A DNA stretch of 64,000 nucleotides from Anticarsia gemmatalis (lineage: Eukaryota > Arthropoda > Insecta > Lepidoptera > Erebidae). Under the pieces are notes generated by a model, which did no database searches, had not been told where the DNA came from, and worked only from the letters and a program-made list of their open reading frames with translations. This document shows, in pieces, positions 20,201-31,765 of the stretch. Within the stretch, counting starts at the first letter, position 1. The number at the start of each line of letters is the position of its first letter. The translations under genes were made by a program, and so were the position numbers. The DNA lies in the NCBI RefSeq assembly GCF_050436995.1, contig NC_134747.1, positions 1,185,501 through 1,249,500 of the forward strand, written 5' to 3'.

Positions 20201-23010
20201 GGGGGGCCAACAACCTTTACCGACCCAGAAACCACATGGTCTAATTCCTTAACTAAACCGATAGCATTAACATGCTCATCTTCAAAAACATCTTGCATCT
20301 TATTAATCGGTCCATTAGGGAATGTAGCATTTTTGAAAATACCTTTCCATTCTTTGGAAGTCTTAGTAACAATAATATCACTTATAATTTTAATAATTTC
20401 TTCTCTATTCTGTACTCTGCGAGAGTTATCTTTGAATCGTTCATCAGTTATCAAATCTTCTCTGCCAACGATTTTACAGAAATCAACAAATTGGGCATTG
20501 GAACCGGTACCAATGACCATGTAACCATCTTTGGTTTTAAATGCTTGGTATGGTACTAGGTTAGCATGAGCCGTACCCCATCTTTCCCCTTCTATACCAC
20601 AGTTCAAGTAAATCGTAGCTATATTGATCATGGACGCTATTTGAGTTGATAAAAGATTGCAGTCAATCTTCTGTCCTTTGCCTGTCTTTTCTCTGTAGAA
20701 TAAAGCAGTCATGATCGCTCCGAAGGCATGGAGACCGGTTGTAACATCAGTGATAGCCACTCCTGCTTTAACAGGGCCTCCATTACGTTCTCCTGTCGTA
20801 TTGAGTAGACCTCCCATAGCTGCTGCTATTACATCATAGCTAAAAAGACAAAATACTTAAGTAGACAAATGCTAAAATGTCACATTTCAAATTAGTCTTA
20901 CATACGTCATATTCAGTTCAGCATTAATCAGCCTAGCTAGTCGGGCGTTAAAACAGAATAATTATGTGTAGATGAAAATGATTGGTACAAACCAAGAAGT
21001 AAGTCGAGTCGGTTTTGTTGTTCGATAAATATTGCCGAAGCGAATATGTGTGTAGTCAGTCTAACAAATACATGAAACAAAAGCCTTTTTAATACTACAC
21101 CTTTAATTATATATTATTTATTTCGTACTATTCCTAATCTATGCATCAATGTATTTGTTATGTAGATTAACTTGTGATAAGGTATAACTTGATAAAAATA
21201 CCCCATAGTATGTAAAACTATATAAATAGTGCTTGGATTTAGATTGTATGCTATTTAAATTAGAAATGTCAGATACAACATGGAAAATCCATACTTTTCT
21301 CTTATCACGTTTAACATAGTACATGCTGATCGTGCGAGGAGGCGCTAAATTCTTTTTATAGCTATTTGTTTACTTATTACCTAACTGAAAAACAAAGCAG
21401 TAAGAGATTGGCCACCATGGAATGGGTGAAAATTGCTAGAAAGGCCTACAACTAGTTGGTCAGGTGGCATGGTGAAATGTGTAGGACTGCAATGGCTGAC
21501 ACAAGCCCAGAATAAAAAAACGGCGTACTCAGAGAGAGGCTGATAAAAAGAGGCTAGTGGATAGCTAAAAGACTTATCAAAATTTTCATTTCAGTGGTTG
21601 ACTGTATCAAAATCTTTTAAGTTCTAGTTAACTTACCCAGGTTTCTTAGCATAAGGTCCTGTAGGCCCAAAGCCAGTGATAGCACAATAAATGAGCCTGG
21701 AGTTAATGTCCTTCAGCTTCTCATAGCCCACTTCTAGCTGGTCTAGTTTCCCAGGTACAAAATTTTCTACTAAGACATCACATTTCTTTGCCAAATCATA
21801 TATTACTTTTTTTCCTGAAAATTGCAGGAATGTGAAACATATCATATTGTAGATAGGTTGGAATAAAACAGTAGAAAATAAACTAAAATTATCAATGGGC
21901 AAGTAAATAAGTAATAATATTTTAGAAACAATAATTTAGAACTATCAACAAGAGGATTTTGTTTAAACAGAAAATTTCAAAATAACAGTTGAAATTAGTA
22001 CTTTAATAAAATTGTGTTTTAAAATTAAGGGTAACTATCACAGTTAAGATGTGGAATTACCTCGATGACTCAAATATAGGCTCTTTTATAGAAATTATTT
22101 TTAGATTATAAAACAATAAGGCTTATAACTTATGATTTATTTTTCAAAGTTATTTATGACTGCAGAATCTTCCATTCATTAGTAAATGACTTCTGAAGTA
22201 AACAAAACTGAACTTTACTTTTAACACAATAGAGTTAATTTTTGTTATTACTAACTGTTTGAGTAAACACTGGAAAATTCACTGCAAATAGTGTAAATAG
22301 ATGTTTAATAAACATAATTCAAATGTTATGTTGGACTTTGCTGTATTAGTTTCACATTTAAAGGGTTCATAGGGTCTAAGATCTTTTGGGTTAGTCCCTA
22401 AGTGCAATGTAGTAAGGTAATTAGTTATTGGTTCATTAATAGTTTAAAATATAGATAATTTCACAAACAATATTAATGTTAGCTTACCTTCTTGTGTCTT
22501 AAAATCAATACATATACTCTTCTTATTTCTATTCACAGAGAGAAAGTACACGGCATCATTCCCGCCTTTAATGAACGGCGGGCCCCATCTCCGCGCCTCA
22601 TCACCATCCATACTCTCTACTTTTATAATATTCGCGCCTAAATCACCTAAGGTCATAGTGCAAAAAGGTCCGGCCACCACCCTACTTAAATCTAGCACAT
22701 TCACATCCTTTAACAACCCCGCATTAGTCGAGTATTCATTTTTTAAAAACATAAAGTGCGTTCTAAGAACGCACTGGCCGAATTTTCTCAAGCTATCCAT
22801 AGCGCGGTCAGAAAACAATAAAAATTTATGTATCAAATTCGAGTTTATTCTAGAGATATCGCGCGGAATGATAAATGATCAAATAGAAGAGATAACGAGT
22901 GTCACAACAATGTTTAAGAATACCTCTTGAATCTGCGGTGGGACGGTCGCGACAGCGGTGCTGGTGGTAGCCATTTCTTCGGGTCTCACAATTCGCTGAC
23001 GATCTCCCAT
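17209..23010 (-). CDS. PPP1R11: protein phosphatase 1 regulatory subunit 11 (inhibitor-3)
   Basis: Four exons: 23010-22924, 18360-18234, 17794-17637 and 17304-17209 (stop TAA). Phases fit; 155 residues from the ATG at 23010, or 143 from the in-frame ATG at 22974, against about 126 in human. Exon 2 encodes KKVVWTEDTVDNEHMNKKKS, an RVxF-like PP1 docking motif followed by the invariant TVDNEHM. The exon 2/3 junction rebuilds SKCCCIYEKPHKFGES, the cysteine cluster that gives inhibitor-3 its second PP1 contact; downstream ECEHCSGHVEKRK is the His/Cys segment. Inhibitor-3 inhibits nuclear and nucleolar PP1; mammalian PPP1R11 was also reported as a ubiquitin ligase. The C-terminus (PAPAPPDKDGNTQ) is proline-rich, as in the family. 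Its first intron is about 4.5 kb and contains the whole SUGCT gene. Confidence 0.93.
18361..20058. other. PPP1R11 intron 1, part downstream of SUGCT
   Basis: Non-coding, AT-rich. Probably includes the SUGCT 3' UTR: a minus-strand AATAAA (TTTATT at 19481-19486) is one candidate signal. No other gene recognised. Confidence 0.4.
20059..22800 (-). CDS. SUGCT: succinyl-CoA:glutarate CoA-transferase (class III), mitochondrial
   Basis: Three exons: 22800-22488, 21814-21637 and 20839-20059; 1,272 nt, 423 residues, close to the roughly 440 of human SUGCT. The N-terminus MDSLRKFGQCVLRTHFMFLK is basic and amphipathic, consistent with a mitochondrial presequence; an upstream in-frame ATG (22836) is possible. 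The body is CaiB/BaiF family III CoA-transferase: VLDLSRVVAGPFCTMTLGDL, GANIIKVE, RNKKSICIDFK, VENFVPGKLDQL, FGPTGPY, YDVIAAAMGGL and AITDVTTGLHA, whose Asp matches the family's catalytic Asp that forms the acyl anhydride. SUGCT re-esterifies glutarate, from lysine/tryptophan breakdown, with CoA from succinyl- or HMG-CoA. It lies wholly inside intron 1 of PPP1R11 on the same strand, its ATG only about 120 bp after that gene's first exon. Confidence 0.93.
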
Positions 23011-26000
23011 GAAACAAGGTTTCACTTGAAATAAAAAATCACATTATACGTTCAAACGGAAGGCTACTGACGCCTCACAGAGTGTATTTAACAATTTTAC
23101 ACCTTTTCCGTATTTCTATTAGCAACTGTCAAACTATGACTAATGACAATGACATTGACGTTTCGATTTTTTATATTTAGAGTAGCACGAAAATATTACC
23201 AACTAATAACATGGTGGTCATTGGTGGTTAACGTATAAAATCGACTATACATTTAATGAAACAGCTTTAATGTTAATAATCATATCAAATTGTTAAGAAA
23301 CGAAAGTAAGTATTACATTAGCGGAATTAAAGTTATTTCAAGAGAAAAACAGTCAAAGTTCAAATAGAAGAAAAAGTTAATAAAACACTTTTGATAGCAC
23401 CTTGTAGAGATATCGTGACAATAAGTCGATATCCATTTCTAAATTTCTAGTGTAGGAAAGATACTAACGTTTTTAAATGAATACCTACGTAACTATGGTT
23501 CGCCATACTGTGATAAAAATTAAATGGAGATGAAATGTGTGTTCATTTAACGCCACTTAACAGTTTCATGTTCCTGACAATTACATATTAATAATGGGTA
23601 TTTCTACCGCAAATATGTACGTCTTAGATTTTTGTCAGGCACTTTACATCTCTGATACTCATTGTAAGTCGTAAACAGTATTATTCTTATCATAGGCTTG
23701 TATTTGCTTTTTTCTTAAACGAAACTACTGGGAACAGAAAATAGGTATAATAATTATGATAGCCGTAAAAACAATACTTTTATGATTAAGTTAAGTAACA
23801 ATTAAATTATGAAAGTGGTCATCATCGATGATCATGGGTTTCTTAAAGTGATTCGTTAATAAAATCTTAACAAATTAATATTTATTATGTATCTACTTTT
23901 TAGAAACTGATCTGAACAATTGATCTGAATAAAAATATATCGATACGACCACAAAAAGCTGTTTAAGGTTTTTCAGCTCATATTTAGTTACTTTTACGTG
24001 ATAATACAAGAAGCGACATCTCAAACGAATTGTTTATGTAATCCAATTATATAAAACTACTTTTGACCAAGGATTTATTCGATTAAAAAGTTTAAATAGT
24101 CCGATGCAGTCATAAAAGTCGTTGCGCGGTCGTAAAAATCTTTCGCTACGGTCATGGCAGGTACTGAAATGTTCACTCGTTACATTACAAGTCACATCAC
24201 GACATCTCAAAGTATTTTACGCGTTTAAAAAATGATATTACTGGCCTAAAATTATCTAAATGCTTAAATTACTGTAATATAATTGATTAGAATGACAAAA
24301 TTTCGTAGCCGAGGAGCTTTGTGTGGGAAAAGTAAGTATGTTTTTATATTGGAAATAGAAGACATAGCTTTGAGAGAAAATACAGCTGTTTGTGGTCTCT
24401 ACCCTACTAAGTAAGTAATCGTTTTATTACGGTGATTCCTTTAGAAGCATCGCAGAAAATACCTATAATTCTTGTTTCGGAGTGTCTAATAGACTCTACA
24501 TAATGGGTATTTTCAATCCTACTTTTTAACCGTTGTTAAAACTCAGAATTTTATATGAATGGAGAGCGCCATCCTATCTACTTATTTGTATCTAGCTCAG
24601 ACGTTAGGTTGACGTCTGTAGACAAAAACTAGGCCTACCTACTAATGATAGAGACTAGCGCAGGAAATTTTAAATTTTCTTAACGACACGTCTGTCGGTC
24701 ATTGCATCCAATATTTTTTCCTTGCTTTTCCGAACGCATGCCGTGAAAAATAAAGTGTTTTGAACCCGGCAGAATTCTTTGGAATAATTCCAGCCAACCG
24801 CTCGCCGAGAAAAATTATCACAGTTTCGAAAATAAAATAAAAATAATTGCGTACAAAGTGCGCTGATCTTTGTAGCCAGGATTATTTACGATTTTAGGCA
24901 GACAGGTCGTCAATGAATACCGTCAATAATATTAGGTTCTAGGATAGCTTGTAGGTAGGTAGGTACCAATATTATTTGCTTACTCTAACATAATACGAAG
25001 GAAAATGTTGAGTTGAATTGACACAGTGATCTAGACTCTTAGGTACATTCAGGGTTTACAGTTTGTAGGTATTTTTGTCACTTATAGATTCTGGGCGTAT
25101 ATTCTTAAATGCCGAATATCCAGCTACAAAATATTGTTATTACCTCAATGTTTTGATGTGACGGACTTTTGATGTGGTTAAAATAAGCATGTCTATATTT
25201 TATACGTGATTATTTTTATTTATCTTCTGTATTTTCAGCTAATGAACGTGTTTTTAAAATTAGTCGCCTAAAAAAATATGACGCAAAGCGTTAAAGCAAA
25301 CAATGTTCCCGCCAAAACAACTGCATTTCCCGCGTAATGTGTTGTTTTTTATTCTTGTTGGCTAATAACCTCTTTATCTAATAAAAATAGAATTTAAGAG
25401 CTATTTTAATTCTTGACAGATAACAGTCTTGTTAGTCGATTTTATTAAACATCGTCGTTACCTGTTTATGAGTATGTAGATGATTAAATAAAAAAGGTTA
25501 CCTACTAATTTTTTTGTGTATTTAAATGCTCTTGGGAAACATTATTTTCAGCCAACAATACAGCTACTATGAATAATTGAATAAAGACAATATCGTACCC
25601 ATATTATTTTTATTTTAAGTACCTAGGTAATGTAGCCTCTGCATCTACATTTTTGAAGTTTAATTTGAGCGTTTGATCTATTTATGAAATGCAGTAAAAG
25701 ACGCGCCCACGGCAAAGTGCGCACTTACCGCGTATACAGTTAACAATATTCTTGATTTATTTTACGATCTTGTAGCGGTGGAAAACTCTGAAACACAGAA
25801 TTTTAATTTCAAAATATAATTTCAGTTTTTTTGCAAGCGCAAATAACATTGTGATCTATTTTTAACTTTACATAAGACAACGCGTAGGTTCGTAAACGCA
25901 ACTACACGTTTTGATAACAAGAAAATTAGTGATTTTGTTTTTTAGTTACCTATCATTTCATTTGGAAGAGTGTAAACACGTGTTGGATACTGAGTTCTCG

Positions 26001-26162
26001 AAGTTCTTGTGAGGATACTCCAAGAAATGTTAGTACTCATAGAATAATGATGTTTTTTATCACCGTTTGAATAATATAAATCTCTTCTTTTGTTATGAAC
26101 CTACCTATTTCTGGATCTTTACTTAGGTAAGTATTCAGGTAATTGGTACACAAATACTCGTT

Positions 26163-26357
26163 TTAATTCGTTACAAAGTAACAGCATGCAGTGCCAATCG
26201 TCCGGAAGGAAAGCAGAGCCATCAGCTGATCATTGTCAAGCGTGAGTTGTGCACCGGTAACAGTCAAACCGAAGGGAACGACCGAATTAAAACGATTTGC
26301 GGTTTTGGCAAACTGTATTAATTGCAGAGTATTTTTATCGATGGCGCAGTTGCGTCC
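26163..26357 (-). pseudogene. possible orphan 3' exon, unrecognised
   Basis: On the minus strand TTCCTTTTCAG, a good acceptor, precedes an open stretch of about 64 codons ending in TAA (RNCAIDKNTLQLIQFAKTAN ... CYFVTN). Length, hydrophobic pattern and terminal aromatic are reminiscent of the last exon of insect gustatory receptors, but the usual TYxxxxxQF ending is absent. No partner exons were found to the right. May be chance or a decayed chemoreceptor exon. Confidence 0.2.
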
Positions 26358-26514
26358 TGAAAAGGAAATTTTAATTACATTCTTAATTGACTTTGCTGTA
26401 AACAAAGTAGGTACTTACCTTCCTATCTATATCTACGCACTTACTTGATTTTATATCTCACTACCTTTAAAGATTTAAGAAGTAAACCAGCTTTTTTTTC
26501 ATGCTTACACATGG

Positions 26515-26700
26515 AGATTTTTAGAAACATACAAACTAATACTGAAGTAGGTACAAACACCAAATAACAATTTTGCCAGTCACACAAATATTTTCCTTTT
26601 TAGGAATCAAACCCACGACTCTTGAGCACGGTTAAAGCAGCATGCCAACCACAATGGCGACATGGATAATTACGAACCTTGGTGAAACGAGAATCGAACT
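26515..26700 (-). repeat. tRNA-derived SINE fragment, minus strand
   Basis: On the minus strand reads a tRNA-like head (GTGGTTGGCATGCTGCTTTA, then GTGGGTTTGATTCC as B box), followed by the body TTTGTGTGACTGGCAAAATT. Diverged relative of the SINE in the shugoshin intron. Confidence 0.5.
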
Positions 26701-27094
26701 CCCGTGCATTATTGTACATTGCAATTTTCTATAGTTGCAAGCATAAGTCATGAACAACAAGTTATCTACAATAATTAACGGGTCACTAATTATTTTGTAC
26801 ATTTCGTAAATTCCTAGAAGTGTCGGACATAGATGTCACTCGTTCTATTTCAGTGTGCAATGACCTGAAAGTGTCAGAGAGAGCGCGGGCGACACTCAAT
26901 CGACACAAGTTCATTTTAAACTAGTGTTTGGGTATTTAGCGGTTAGGGACATCTCTTAGTATGGATCTGTCCGATTTTAGATTAGGCATGCGATTCCGAC
27001 CTATTCGAGACTTTACCAACTGCTTCTTCACAGCTGCATTGTCCCACCATCCCGCCCTCACCGATATCTTATACTTAAACAATTAACTCGCATC

Positions 27095-27136
27095 CCCACC
27101 AGTGCCCAAAGGAGATCCACTTTGGGCACTGGTGGG
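27095..27136. repeat. perfect 17-bp inverted repeat (hairpin)
   Basis: CCCACCAGTGCCCAAAG (27095-27111), 8-nt spacer, CTTTGGGCACTGGTGGG (27120-27136). GC-rich in an AT-rich setting and immediately followed by a partial repeat (CCCAAAGTGGA). No gene assigned; could be the core of an unrecognised transposon or a structured RNA. Confidence 0.75.
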
Positions 27137-27284
27137 CCCAAAGTGGATTTTTGGCCTTTTTTTTAAAGTGATCATAAAAATCCTACAGGTTTTGTGCCGT
27201 GCTATTGCTTTAAATGGATATATGACATTTTTTTTTGTTGGACGGCACTTAAAAAAGGCCCATAAATGTATGGAGCTTGAATGA

Positions 27285-27345
27285 TCTCCTTTGCATACAT
27301 ACATAAAAATTACGCCCTTTTCCCATAGACGTAGGCAGACAACAA
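27285..27345 (-). repeat. RTE-type retroposon tail, minus strand
   Basis: CATACATACATAAAAATTAC, GCCCTTTTCCCATAG, GTAGGCAGA: the complement of the tail seen at 28765, 48100, 57800 and 63840. Confidence 0.6.
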
Positions 27346-28764
27346 ATAATTTACATTTAAAATTGCCCAATACACATAGGATTCCCAAGGATAGACTTCG
27401 GGCAGGCGGTGGTAAAATCATCAGCCAAATCTTTACAGCATGATTTACATGACCCTACTCAACGTGGGGTCACACAGAAGTTTGGGGTATTTTCAGTTTA
27501 TTGTCTTGTTTAGTTTCTTTGAAGGAGAATAAACAACCGCGATTTGTTTGATGAGACGCGATTGTTGGTAGCGCCAAATGATAGACTATAATGTTAATTA
27601 ATGGGATTATAAAATAAGACATTGAGGATCGTGTCAAGAACTGCCCTGTCCTCTGCAGTTTTTGAATGAAAGACTTTTGTATTGATTTGGCACCGACAAA
27701 TTATGGATAGATTAATAGTATATGTAGTTATGTATCTATATATGCCAAATGACAATGTATTTAGAACTAACAAATAATTTACCACATCACTGTCACACTC
27801 CTGAGCAAGACTCTACCTTCGGAAGAAAAGAGGTTTGATCCTACTCTTCCTCTAGGAGGAGACCCTTAAGTCCAGCGCCAAGATGTAACAAATTCTACGA
27901 CTGGTAGTACTGTCAAAGTTATGTGTTATCCGTCAGTTAGTTTAACCAGAGGCCTTGATGATGGTTTACATTTTTATTTTTTAATACAGTATGATCAATC
28001 CCGTTTCGTTCTGTCGAGTCACAGACGAAATATTCGCAACATCCGCTGCCCTAAAATTCGTAACACGTTGGTAGTTTCTTTGGAATGTAGAATTTATAAA
28101 AGTATTTTCCTTCTTCGAAACGCAACCAACTTGTTTCCTTTATTTCTAACAGAAAACTACTTAATCCCAAAGTGATGTATTCCAATTCAAAATATTCTTA
28201 TAACCACTGTTTCAATTTGTCATATCATACTGAAACTTTCGAAAATACTGCTAACTCGATAAGAAACGGCAAGAAACAGTATTCCGGACTGCGGTTTCTT
28301 CTCACGTGCATCTCGCTTGCTGTTTTTCTCAGTATACTCTTTACAAAAATAACTTATTATCTATCAAATTACTTTGAGCTTAACATTGCTAGAAAAATAA
28401 AATTCTTTCCACAAATATCACATAATTTTATTGATCTTAAAACTGCATCGGTCTGGTTGGCAGGCCACAATGTATATTATTGTATGCCTAGAGTGAATGA
28501 ATCATGTTATTTAATAAGCGCATCGCGGTACTCAAGGCCTCCACTCACGGGCTCAGCGCTTCTAGTGGAATACACTGAAATAACCACTTTGTTGCTACGT
28601 TTTATACGAAATTGTGGGTTACATTTAGTACTTAAATCCTTTAATATTACCTGCTAGTTTGTCACTGGACTGTTGTGGAAAACTTTATAGACAGAAATAT
28701 TAAATTCTACTTAACTTTAACTGTTGCTGCCGTAGAAAAAGACTCATAAAAAGAATGGTTTGTA

Positions 28765-28885
28765 GTTTTCGGTCGAAGATGCCTGGATGCGAGTAAAGCA
28801 AAAGAAGTTTGTATCGATCGAAGCAAGTTCTTTAGTCTGTGCTTACCCCTATGAGAAAAAGGTGCGATTTTATGTGTCTCTATTC
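28765..28885 (+). repeat. RTE-type retroposon tail
   Basis: GCCTGGATGCGAGTAAAGCA, AAGAAGTTTGTATCGATCG, GCTTACCCCTATGAGAAAAA, TGCGATTTTATGTGTC. Same order of blocks as 48100-48265, but more decayed. Confidence 0.5.
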
Positions 28886-29784
28886 CTAATTATCCTAGGT
28901 ATATAAGGGTTTCAAGTACGTACATAAACTTTATTTACTTAGTTTCACTTGCTACGAACCCTACAAACTTCTTTTGATTTTTACATCCATACATCTTGTC
29001 ATACAAGACAACGGTTAACCTCCTTTCAAGTTCACTAACTGTAGAGGTTATTTGCAACACTTCGTGGAATAATTGCACTATTAAAATGTGTATGGAAACC
29101 AGCTGTTTCATAATACGAATGATTGATAGTTACTTGTAACACACACAATGGAAAATTTAATATAATTAGCTAATCCTAAAATAACTCCTAACATAGCACT
29201 TTCAAAATATGTAATTAATAATAGAAAATTTTTGTAGCCCTCCGCTATAAAACCGTTTCGTTGCAAAGGAGGAAGCAAATCTTTAAGAAATCAAATAGCA
29301 CTGCTCGTGTTTGCCATATCCTTAATAGTGATCTTCTTTCTTTCTTAGTAAATACAATGGCTGGCATTCAGATCAACGACTTCTCTATTGCAATTCGAAT
29401 AATCTAACAAATCTGGCGCTAAAGTCATAATACTAGAAAGCCAAGCTAAGAAAGCTTAGTTTTCCTAAACGTTAATAAAATATAACCTTCTGGAAAAGCT
29501 TTCGTACAACGCTACCTACACTAACTGAACGTATAAGATGAATCAGTAACCACGTGTTAGTAGTTACGTTTATAGACACTCAATATGTTTCTGTGGATGT
29601 CGTGCGTAAAGTGTGATCTATGGCCTTTATTTATAGCTAAATTACCTATGTAATAAATAGGTTAGTAAAGAATTTGATGAGAGAAACAGTTTGCAGACCA
29701 CAAGAATCGTGCCTTCACATTTACTTACCCCTCTATTGGTATCAAGGCGTTTTATGTGTGTGTATGTAGCAATAAATAAAATTA

Positions 29785-29940
29785 TAATAGAATACCAGTC
29801 TTACCGAGGAGTATCGCGTTTTAACCCTGGTACTTGGTTGTGGAGATCAGCTAGGCAGTCGCTCCATGTATAACACTGGTATCAGCCGGTGGGACTGGGA
29901 GCTGACTCCAAAATAGTTGGAAGAAAATCTAGGCTGAGTA
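29785..29940 (+). repeat. 5S-SINE 3' part (CAGTCGCTCCATGTA family)
   Basis: Blocks CCAGTCTTACCGAGGAGTAT, GTTGTGGAGATCAGCTAGGC, AGTCGCTCCATGTATAACAC, GGGACTGGGAGCTGACTCCA, CAAAATAGTTGGAAGA. They match 37310-37475 block for block and 58300-58400 in part. Confidence 0.65.
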
Positions 29941-31604
29941 GATATAATGAAATGTGTGAAACGTGTATGAATCTGATGAACTCCGATGAAATATCTATTT
30001 AACTTTAAAGTAGCTCTGGCATGGACCGGCCAGTAAGATATTCTTTTCAAATCACGTCTGTGGTGCTGAAAATGGTGTTAAGTCTAGAGCACCTGTAAGC
30101 GAACTACCTTAACCTGCCTGCCTTGCCTGTTAGCTCTAATAGATACCTAGTCTTATGACTATAAGAATCAAGATTTAAACAAGACCTGACACGACCATGG
30201 GTTCGTGTTAGGTGAAAATAGAATAGTTAACACTAATGGTATAATAGTACAGTAACTGTAGTGGTTGCATATTATTAAGTGATCATCCTGACAGTGATAA
30301 GACATGGCGAAACAGACGATAATGGCTATAGAGAGACCAAAACACTAAAGTTTGAGTTTGGGAATTATTTATGAATAGGTAGATAATGATTTTGTGGATC
30401 GCGAGATTGTGACTTCATTTACCATTTACGTTCTATAATTCACTTAAGATTAAATGATCTACTTTAAGACTTACTTGCATTTGTTTTTAAAGTTCAATTA
30501 CTGAAAAACATAGGGCGGGCGAAACGCCAAATTATATTTTGGATTTTCAGGAACAATTGAATTAAAAATAACAATAAAAAACACACTTAAAAACTTAAGA
30601 CAATGACAATAAAAAAAGGAATTAAATACAATATAAACAAGAAAGGAGCATTTAAAAAATCGTCATAAAATACAATGCTCCATTTTACACTGATAAATAT
30701 TAAAAAAAAATAAAAATAATAATATGAAGATACAAGAACTACATAAAAGTAGCATTGATGTGGCTTAACCAAGGTTTTGTTGGAGACACTTGGGTGAGAT
30801 AAACGATACATACGATTGTCTTCGTGTTTCTATTGGATAGACCATGCAAGTAGGCTAGTAGAAAAATAAAACAAATTTTACAGGTCAAATGAAACCAACC
30901 TATTACTATGAGAATATTAAAACCAATGATTGATTTCAGTGAATTAAAGATCCGAGGTATCAGCGTCGTGGTAACGACTGTTGTCTGTAAAAAGCTCGAG
31001 TGCATAGTACGCGCACAGTTAAAGAATCACACGCACATACGAACACCAGCGCGGAAATAGCCCGGTTTATCATACTCCATAAACGAGAAGAGTACAGGCA
31101 CGGACTCTACGCCACTGGAGAATTCCAGCCATTTAATTCCACCATTTTCTAACAATTTCAACAAATTTACCGATTTTTTAAAAAATAAACACGTATCTAA
31201 TGTTTATAACCACTCAGCAGACGCAGCGTGTAGTTATAAGTTCAGTAATATTCATATTTTCCAGCCAAATAACTCCAGTCATAATCTTCAGTAAATATTA
31301 AACATGCGCGTTCAATAAATAAACTCACAGCAAATAATAATACACGAGAAACTTCACGAAAACAAAATATAACTATAAATTATTGACACACTCCACCGAA
31401 TATCTCAATAAATTCGATGGCCACGTTCAAGCCAAAACGGTATGTAAATAAAATCCAAAGGGACATCGGTGTAACGTGAAAAATTGTAAATAAATACACA
31501 AATGTTAACAACGAAGAATTTCTACAAGACAGCCAATTAATCACGTGCGTCGCCAAAAAACAAAAAATAGAATGTATTCGTCACGTTTTAAACAATTAGA
31601 TACA

Positions 31605-31610
31605 TATATA
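31605..31610 (+). promoter_or_regulatory. possible TATA box, sarcolamban exon A
   Basis: TATATA 63 bp upstream of the exon A ATG; a start site about 30 bp downstream would fall in the CTCTCAATCTC pyrimidine-rich stretch. Only position and sequence support it. Confidence 0.3.
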
Positions 31611-31672
31611 TCAAGCTGTGCTCCTCATTTTCTCTCAATCTCGTCTGTAACGCGAAAGAGGTAACACACAAC

Positions 31673-31765
31673 ATGAACTCCCACGAAGGAACCAATCTTG
31701 TGGCGACATACTGCATCTTGTTGCTGCTGCTCATCTCGCTGTGGCTCATGTACTCAGCATTCTAA
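31673..31765 (+). CDS. Scl: sarcolamban-like micropeptide A (30 aa)
   Basis: ATG in ACAACATGA context, 30 codons, TAA. Sequence begins MNSHEGTNLVATYC and ends SLWLMYSAF: a short polar N-terminus and one hydrophobic helix to the C-terminus, the layout of Drosophila sarcolamban A/B (28-29 aa) and vertebrate sarcolipin/phospholamban. These peptides sit in the ER/SR membrane, bind SERCA and lower its Ca2+ affinity, shaping heart and muscle contraction. TNL-ATY and SLWL-YS are shared with the two peptides downstream, a pattern selection would keep and chance would not. A splice donor (GTAAGT at 31774) follows the stop by 8 nt, so the 3' UTR is spliced. Confidence 0.88.
   Translation: MNSHEGTNLVATYCILLLLLISLWLMYSAF

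Larger units (their letters stand above)
23011..31600. other. gene-poor region
   Basis: 8.6 kb with no gene I can support. Contains a perfect 17-bp hairpin (27095-27136), SINE and retroposon fragments (26515-26700, 27285-27345, 28765-28885, 29785-29940) and one possible orphan exon at 26163-26357. Otherwise AT-rich non-coding sequence. The PPP1R11 promoter must lie just right of 23010. Confidence 0.5.

Noticed and set aside
27921..28657. Two plus-strand ORFs of 84 and 161 codons overlapping by 4 nt
   Set aside because: No recognisable domain, no splice or promoter context, in different frames, in AT-rich gene-poor DNA. The 161-codon frame has a hydrophobic stretch but could be chance; a homology search would decide.
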